Shown: piece by piece, positions 57,254-64,000 of the stretch
How the letters are laid out: each line of letters opens with the position of its first letter
Numbering within the stretch: position 1 is the first letter of the stretch
Notes under the pieces: model-generated
Database searches by the model: none
What the model saw: only the letters and a program-made list of their open reading frames with translations
Told to the model about the DNA's origin: nothing
Made by a program: the position numbers and the translations under genes
Source: Phragmites australis
Taxonomy: Eukaryota; Streptophyta; Magnoliopsida; Poales; Poaceae
Length of the DNA: 64,000 bases
NCBI RefSeq assembly: GCF_958298935.1
Contig: NC_084940.1
Span: 5,548,001 to 5,612,000, forward strand
Direction of reading: 5' to 3'

Positions 57254-57994
57254 TCATTTCATCCTTACTAGGAAAATGCTCAGCTCCGGCGCGCCGCCAC
57301 CTCCGGGGCCACTGTTGTCACCGGCGGTGCCACCCTCCTCCGGGTTGATCATGTAGAAGGCCTCGGAGTCCTTGGACCCGACGACGCGCTCGACGCGGGC
57401 GCGCACGTACGTGAGCTCGCCGTCGGGCCCCGCTGGCACGCCGCCCTCCTTCTCGGGAGCTGCCGGGAGCACGCCGGCGCCCATGGACACCCCTCGCAGA
57501 AGGCGTAGCACGTGGCGCTCGTCGTCGGAGGCCTCCTTCCGACGGATGGCATACCCGGCCTTGCGGCCGTTGCAGTAGACGGCCCAGACGTACTCCTCCA
57601 CGAGCCGGCGGCGCGCGCTGCGGGTGTCGCTCTCGAGCGCCAGCTTGACCATCCCGGAGGAGATCTCCCGGTGCAACGCGCTCGTCAGCATGGGCAGCTC
57701 GATGAGGAACAGTGGCGGTGAGCGCGTGTCCTCGTGGATGGCAAGGCTCACACGGCCGCGCCGGTGACCGAACAGCGTCACCGTCGTGGCGTGGTCGGCC
57801 AGGAGGGCCCTGTTGTGCCGGCCCAGCAGCGCCACCATCTTGCACCCGGATGAGAGCATGGGCATGAGCTTGAACATCTTAAACAGCCCGCCGCCGCCGC
57901 CGCCGCCGCCGCTGTCGGATATCTTCGTCCGGCGTCCATTGGTGGACGGCCGGAGCAGCGAGCGGAAAGTAGGGCCGTCGATGAAAGACGGCAT
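57254..57994 (-). CDS. MIZU-KUSSEI1-like protein (DUF617)
   Basis: A single exon of 246 residues. The founding member, Arabidopsis MIZ1, is needed for root hydrotropism. Other family members are poorly known. Seen: an N-terminal MPSFIDGPTFRSLLRPS, a polyglycine stretch coded by a GCC-repeat (about 57892-57913), then the conserved domain with VTLFGHRRGRVSLAIHED, LFLIELPMLTSALHREI, WAVYCNGRKAGYAIRRK, LRLLRGVSMGAGVLP, VRARVERVVGSKDSEAFYM and the end ELSIFLVRMK. The frame opens further to an ATG at 58051, but the TATA box at 58071-58077 would place the transcription start near 58040-58045. This leaves 58051 outside the mRNA, so 57994 is chosen. The length and ending match the family. Confidence 0.92.
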   Translation of the reverse strand: MPSFIDGPTFRSLLRPSTNGRRTKISDSGGGGGGGGLFKMFKLMPMLSSGCKMVALLGRHNRALLADHATTVTLFGHRRGRVSLAIHEDTRSPPLFLIELPMLTSALHREISSGMVKLALESDTRSARRRLVEEYVWAVYCNGRKAGYAIRRKEASDDERHVLRLLRGVSMGAGVLPAAPEKEGGVPAGPDGELTYVRARVERVVGSKDSEAFYMINPEEGGTAGDNSGPGGGGAPELSIFLVRMK

Positions 57995-58070
57995 TTTGCG
58001 AGTGAGATCGATCGAGTTGGTGCAGTGCAGTGATACTTTTCTCCTAAGCAAAGGGGCCTCTCTCGTGTGG

Positions 58071-58077
58071 ATATATA
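58071..58077 (-). promoter_or_regulatory. TATA box of the MIZ1-like gene
   Basis: The minus strand reads ggctatatatcc. It lies about 77-83 bp upstream of the chosen start codon, a normal distance for a plant gene with a short leader, and it decides between two candidate starts. Confidence 0.7.
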
Positions 58078-58266
58078 GCCATACGATAGGGAACGGGGAA
58101 GAAGTTGGATTGTCGTTGTTGGCTGTTCACTGACTATTGGAGTCTTACCGATACCCATCGTTTGCCTGATTGGATTGTTGTACGTTGGATCTGAGTGTAA
58201 CCTGACTACAGACTTCCACAGCTCGATTCGTACTAACGTGTCCAGCCTAATGCAGTCATCACCCGT

Positions 58267-58607
58267 GTTACCTGAAAGCTCGTGTCTAATTTTTTCGTCA
58301 AATAAGACGTCTCGAATCAGAGTAGAATTTTGAAATTATTTTTGTTGAATCAGACATCCTAAATCTGAGTTGAATTTCGACACTATCAGAGTTGAATTCC
58401 GACACCATTTTTTGCTGAATTAGACATCCCAAATTTGAGTTGAATTCCGACGCTCGTGTAGAAATTCAACTCGAATTCGGGATATCTGATTCTGCAAAAA
58501 AAATACACGTCAGATTCTACGTTGTATTTTCTGCATATCCAAAAAAAAATTAATCGGACATCCGATTCCGAATTAGATTTCGATACCCGTGTCTATGATC
58601 AGGTAAC
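58267..58607. repeat. Fold-back element in the promoter of the MIZ1-like gene
   Basis: The left end gttacctgaaagctcgtgtc and the right end reverse-complemented gttacctgatcatagacacg form an inverted repeat. The interior has four or more related blocks of the type gacatcccaaatttgag followed by ttgaattccgac, in both orientations. It is probably a fold-back MITE, about 190 bp upstream of the TATA box. Confidence 0.6.
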
Positions 58608-59680
58608 ATTGGTTATCACTAAAAAAGCGGACTTAAGCTCCACCTGAAAATTATTTTCATCCAAGATAGTTTAAAACAATCATTGGCTTTTAAAAGGAAA
58701 AGGTTTAGGCCCCGTTTTCCCTCTGAATATTCTGCAGGATTCCGATGAAATTCCTGAGTTACAAACAGGGTCCTACGGTGCTTCAGCCTCCATGATGCAC
58801 AAATGTGATGGGAGTTGCACTTATCTTAAAACTTCCGAAGGTATAGATAATTAGGCAAAGCCATCAACCATGAATTACACTTCAAAATTTGTGCAAATCC
58901 GAAAAAGCATGGAAACAGATATTGCTGAGAAATTGTCATCAGCATACCTCCGTAGAGTACTAAACTACATTTCTATGGATGTTTGCTATCAACAAGGATC
59001 TTTTGGATCATGGCAGGCTGATGGGATCGATGGTGATGTATCTATATAGGACGGACCACTTGGGGTAGCGCAGGATGGAGGAATGGTTTGCTTTTCTCGT
59101 TCGATCGGTATGTGTCCTCCGTCCATTACCTGAAAGTTTCCGTCATGGGCTTTGTTCGTTTCCCTTCATCTCCATATCAAACAGGCAAAACAGCGCTAGA
59201 TCGCTACGCGCTGCCACTCCATGATCATCTCTCTTCTCTGTACTAGAGAAACTCGATGTTTCCAGCTTATCCGAATCCTTGAAACTGACAAGCGATCTTG
59301 CCCGCGTGTCAGGATCACAAAACTGAAGATTAATCATATACAGGCATGTCCTTCACGCACAATAATATCCTTCGTTTCATTGTTAGCGATCGAGGCGCTT
59401 CGTTGCGTAGTGATTTAGCTAGCTGGGGATGCGTCTTTTTTGGAGGGGATGCATACATATATCATGCATGGATAATGACTTTCCCTATCAAAGGTTCCGT
59501 GGGATAGGTCTCGTCAGAATTGTACGTGAAGCAGGCAAATTATTGGGGAGTGCACTGGTCGCGGCTGTGCATCTCTGGGTGTGCATGACGCATGCACATG
59601 GTGTGTTCGAGATCGATCGGTCGATATCGCCTCATGGATGCGCACGTTGTTTCGGGCTGTCAGTTAGGTAAGATTAGGCT
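58608..59680. other. Intergenic sequence upstream of the MIZ1-like gene
   Basis: No gene recognised. Short frames at 59143-59418 and 59429-59671 have no domain. Confidence 0.4.
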
Positions 59681-59942
59681 GAACCTAACGCATTCCTTTC
59701 GGGGACAAAAATTCCGTTGTGAAAGAATTTTCGTTCTCTGCAGCGTTCTAACGGTTTCACTTCACGATTTCCTTCACGACGGGATTCTCAGGGTCATTCC
59801 CTTCAGGACAGGATTCTCTCTCCTTTCCCTTCGCGATTCTCCTCAAATGGAAGCTGTTGGAGATGAGAGAAAATAAAGAGAATAAGAAAGAAAAAAGGAA
59901 TCGAGAAGAGAATGAAGTAAAGGGAATATGGTTGGGAATGGT
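59680..59942. mobile_element. Possible Tourist-like MITE
   Basis: The right end (reverse complement GACCATTCCCAACC, bounded by TTA at 59943-59945) strongly resembles the right end of the MITE at 11541-11787. The interior has repeated ttcccttc and gggattctc words. The left end is poorly conserved and was placed by length only. Confidence 0.4.
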
Positions 59943-59945
59943 CTT

Positions 59946-60551
59946 AGAGAGGACAACTAGTCAAATGCGAGCCAAGCAGAACCATGTTCGACTTGAGACC
60001 CGAATCAGGTTATCTGATCCGTGCCCGCAAAGCTGATGGTAGAATATTGTATCCATACGCGTCGGGTACATGAAACCTACGGATCGCCCATAGATATTTG
60101 ATAGCAGCAGCAAATCAGAATTTCAGAAACCCAACAACAAAAGCAAGGCAACAGCAACCAACAACAGTACATATTTACAACAACTCAATTTCTCAACAAG
60201 TCAACATTACAATACTTCATTAATCATTACAGCATAATAACAAGTCAAACAACATAATAACAAGTCCCAAGGGAAATCTCTAACTCTCAAGTGTCAAACA
60301 ACATAATAGCATTATAGAATGGAACATAAGGATACAATCCTATATTGCCTCCTACTGTCGATGTGCCAGAAGCATCGGATTCCTCCATGGACGGCGGTTG
60401 GCGGGTCGACTATGGACAGCACCCTAGGACAGCGATCGGCGCTCAACGGGTAGGATATGAATGACGACTGACTAGAGGTGATAGTCGGCGGGGGACAACG
60501 CTGAGGACGACGCCAGACTGGGAGCAACAGCCGGCTAGGGGTGATGCCCGA
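59946..60551. other. Intergenic sequence, nothing recognised
   Basis: AT-rich and A-rich simple sequence between the possible MITE and the large LTR. It includes repeated cataataacaagtc words near 60232-60265. Confidence 0.4.
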
Positions 60552-63500
60552 TGTAACATCCTGAGTTTAGTCTATAGATTATAGCAAAAATCACTCCCAA
60601 ATTTTTTGTAATTAATTAATCCATATAAAATCAAGGAAATATGTATATGTATATATACCTATATGTATATATTCATAAATATTAAATTGGCTAAGCATTT
60701 CAAAATGCACTAAATTAAAATCTAAAGTTCTCTATACATTAATTAATTCATGTGCATTTGGTTTATTGTATTATGGTTCTTTGAGAGGAGATTGGAATTG
60801 AATGTCTCTCAATTTTAAATCTATTCTTAGTTTCCTTTCATCTCAAATCTAAGTTAAAATCAAATCTTTTGGATTCAAATCATGTTCCAAATCTAAGATA
60901 TTTTCTACCTTTGCATAATTCAAATATACATGTTTGAATTTATGTCAAGTCCAAAGTCAAATCCAAATTCAAAAACTATACTTGAAATTAAACCCAAATC
61001 CTTTTCCTTTTTGCTTTTTCCATCCGGGCCTAATCCCTCTCTCCTTTCTCCTTGTGTGGCCCAGCCAGCCTGGCCTTCTTCTCCTCTTCCTACGCTCGGC
61101 CCACCAGCACGCCTCCCTGGCCCGTTCGCCCATGTGCTGGCCTGCCCGCTCTATTGCGCCCACGCGCGCGAGCCACGCCATCCACGTGTCGCCATTCGAC
61201 GGCCCGTCATCGTGCCTTCTTCCTCGCCAGCGCATTCAATGCGCCGACGACTTTCATGCTTGTCCCTCCATGCTCTTGCTCTCTCCCCACTATCTCTGCC
61301 CTCACAGCACTTCGCATGAGGACCTGCCACCACTTGACTTCTGCGACCTCACGCGCAAGGCCTGCACAGTCCTACCACCACCACAGAAAAGTCACGTCAC
61401 ACCTTCTCGCCACTGCCGCCTCTCGGTGCCACGTCTCACTCCTTGCCGCCTTACTGTGCTCCCTCTCCTTCTATAAATAGAGCAGTTCATCCTCTATTTC
61501 TTTGTTTCCCCACCGTGCCACCACCACAGCACCGTCGTCGCGCCATTGCTTCGCCATCACTATTTCTCCCCCATGAGCTACCAAGGAGTACCATGAACTC
61601 GTCGTCATCCCAGTGCTGTCGTCCACCGCCAGGAGCCTGAGTGGAGCCTACTCATGCTGAAAGCTGAGCCACTCCACCGCCATCGCTCCGTCGCATCATG
61701 AGCCGTCGTCCAACTTCTCACCGTCTTCGAGCTCGGTGAGCATCCCCATCCCCTCGCGCACCCTCCTAGCTAGCATGTTGCTGTCCTAGAACCCTTCCGT
61801 CGCCTAGCAGCGTGCGACCACAAGTTTTTCCCCCACCGCCGCGCTAAGGTCGCCATCAGTGACCTCTTAGCCACCCTTCTGAGCTGGCCTTCACGCTGTT
61901 ATGCTGCATAGCAGTCGTAGACGTAGGTTGTGGGTATCAATCGCGCGTGGGTAGTTAAAATCTGCTGCCTAGCCTTGCTCCGCCGCTTTGGTCAAACGTC
62001 GGTCACCGACTGACACCGCTCTGGCCACAGGCCACCATCAATAAGCCCCCAAATAGAATCCACGTCGCATGTAGATGCCTGGCATGTATTCGAGATCATC
62101 AAACTCCGGCAGAAACCCCGCTCCGGCGAGCTCTCCAGCGTCACGCCACCGCAATCGCTCGTCGCCGATCCCCTTCACTGCTCCACTCCGTCGTGCGCTT
62201 GCACGTCCGTGAGCGTGTGGCCGGACCCTGCCACGCCGCACGGCCTGGCCGAATAGGCCGCGGTTCAGCATGATAGCAGCATACCTGCCAGCCCAGCCCA
62301 ACCACCAGAAGGTCATAACCCAATGGGTCGGCCCAGCTTCCATAGCCCGCAAACCAGTCGGTTCGACCCGAGTGGGCTGACCATTGTGCAACCCAACACT
62401 GTGTGGCTCAGGCCCTGCCCAATCCGAGCCCATTTCGACCCAACCGAGTGCTATGCATGTGGGTCCCACTGGTTACTGTTCAGTGGCCATGGCTACTATT
62501 CAATGAGCCCCACCTATGGGTCTCACCTATGAATAGTACAATTTCATATTTTTCTGATCTAATTTTAGGTTAAATCTTTCAAGAGTCATAACTTCTCCAT
62601 TCTGGCTTTGATTTTGCCGAAATACATCTAAAATCGAGATCTACCTATCTATCACAATGTGACCTATTATGGATCATATGGCTTTTCATTTGGTGTTAAT
62701 TGATTCATCTCTATTATAGCTCGATATTAATCGTAGTCATGTTGTAGAACCAATTGAGTTTTGCGAGTGCTGAGTACAAAGCATCATGACCGAGGAGGAT
62801 CCTGATTACGACCAAGACATAGAGGAAATCATTAGAGAAGACAAGTCTATCTCCTTGATCATATTAAACCTATGTTTTCAAATAATCTACAAGATCAACT
62901 AAAATTGGACTTATTATCGCATATAATATGTATTGCGTTTTCTTTAAAACAATTGTCATGTCTTAAATGTTATCATTCAGAATACATATCACCTTAGGAA
63001 TTACCTCTCGTTAACTATATTAATGTCGGACGACGCTATAATATCTATCATGCTTAGAATTGAATATGTCTCCTCGGAGACATCACCTTGAAATGCATCT
63101 CTTCAAAGATATCGCTTCACTCTTTATCAAATTAACTCATATACCATGAATCATAGATGGTTGCGAATTTCGTGATGGTTGTGAAATCCTTGACGTCGTG
63201 TGGGATATGGAGGGTGACGTGTAAAAATGGGTGAAAAATATTTTGGCGAGGACAGGTAGAGTAGTACTCTAGACGTGGATGCTCTTCGGGGCTTGAGTTA
63301 TCTTTGTGGTATATATTGCTAAAAGATGCCTGCTCTAGTCGCTTAAGGACCGAGTCATTGTGCCGTCATGTTTAGCCACATTAGTGGAACTATATGTCCT
63401 GTATAGGCAGAACTTGACTTTTCTTTCATTAGGCTAGGTTGGGCATCATACTAGGATGCTGGGAAGCAGCGAGGGGTCAAGTGAACATCTATCCCTCTGT

Positions 63501-64000
63501 TTGAATGTTTTGAGAACTAGCTAATGGCTTTAAAAGGGGGCTGACATTCGGTACAAGACCTCTAATACTTAGGGTATCTTGTAGAAAATCCCGGCAGGAA
63601 AGATGATTGAAATGTCTTGGTATGATTCGCTCCTCTGCTCACAACGGATGGAGGCTGAGCATATCATGTGGGTACAGTGTATAACATCTGCAGAGTGTAA
63701 AACTATTCGACTAGTCGTGTCCACGGTCATAGATATGCAAAAGTAGTAACCGTCTTGATTATACTCCGGGTGAATGTGTCTTGATGAGTGAGTGTGTGGA
63801 CTAGATGTCTGTGTGACGAGGTATACTAGATGTGATGATGTGATGTCCGTGTTGCTAGCTCAATCCGTCAGGATCTGTGTAGTATTTGAGGTATATCAAA
63901 TGTGATGATAGGGACTGCGGAGTGAGGTGTAGCCGCTCCCAAGATCGAAAAATCACCCAGATACAACTTGTTACCTAGTTTTGAACTACTTCAAACTATT
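60552..64000 (+). mobile_element. Large gypsy-type LTR, truncated by the window edge
   Basis: Starts TGTAACATCCTGAGTTTAG, the standard opening of long LTRs in several grass Ty3/gypsy lineages. A TATA box (tataaata, 61472-61479) follows about 920 bp in, then a pyrimidine-rich leader. No gene domain appears in the next 2.5 kb despite several open frames (60930-61480, for example). The 3' end, any target duplication and any internal region lie beyond the window, so solo LTR and complete element cannot be told apart. Confidence 0.55.

Noticed and set aside
57998..58051. N-terminal 19-residue extension of the MIZ1-like protein
   Set aside because: The TATA box lies too close upstream for this ATG to be in the transcript.
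60930..61480. Overlapping frames of 129, 180 and 142 codons
   Set aside because: Fall inside LTR leader sequence around a TATA box; proline/serine/cysteine-rich translations without a domain.

Overview
The window is nuclear DNA from a grass (Poaceae). The reasons are GC-rich, mostly intron-poor plant genes separated by AT-rich sequence, many Stowaway-, Tourist- and hAT-type MITEs, a CACTA element carrying a Ulp1-like protease region, and several LTR retrotransposon remnants. I cannot name the genus. No bacterial operon, CRISPR array, rRNA gene or intact tRNA gene is visible.

Five genes look intact. They are an AT-hook/PPC (AHL) DNA-binding protein at 9540-10556 (+), a nine-exon beta-carbonic anhydrase at 22400-26849 (+), a two-exon bHLH transcription factor with an ACT-like C-terminus at 28000-28733 (-), a single-exon J-domain protein with a proline repeat, zinc ribbon and AT-hook tail at 31556-32854 (-), and a MIZU-KUSSEI1-like DUF617 protein at 57254-57994 (-). 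A sixth gene at 34884-38361 (-), a coiled-coil protein with a C-terminal membrane anchor, keeps its exon layout but has three in-frame stops, a frameshift and a lost splice donor. It is best read as a decayed gene. The five intact genes share no pathway I can see. Carbonic anhydrase and bHLH are convergent, about 1.15 kb apart.

Layout: 1-1615 is intergenic with an LTR-like stretch. 1616-8365 is an old Ty1/copia element with two 214-bp LTRs. 8533-9160 is a hAT-like element just upstream of the AHL gene. 10808-22051 is intergenic, with MITEs, a duplicated 82-bp block, a Ty3/gypsy fragment, other retroelement debris and a Helitron-like 3' end. 22400-27201 is the carbonic anhydrase gene, whose intron 2 holds a 1.43-kb solo LTR, intron 8 a small hAT MITE and 3' flank a long fold-back repeat. 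28000-38361 holds the bHLH gene, the J-domain gene, a Tourist MITE and the decayed gene. 42682-55553 is a decayed CACTA element (or two abutting ones) with a MITE and a second solo LTR of the same family nested inside. 55639-58607 holds MITEs and the MIZ1-like gene. 60552 to the window end looks like one large gypsy-type LTR cut by the window edge.

The main points of interest are the nested insertion history, two solo LTRs of one family each with a perfect 5-bp target duplication (one inside a working gene's intron), tandem palindromes carrying a G-box inside one of them, the recently disabled coiled-coil gene, and a likely GC-AG intron in the carbonic anhydrase gene. I found no convincing evidence of a wholly new biological system.
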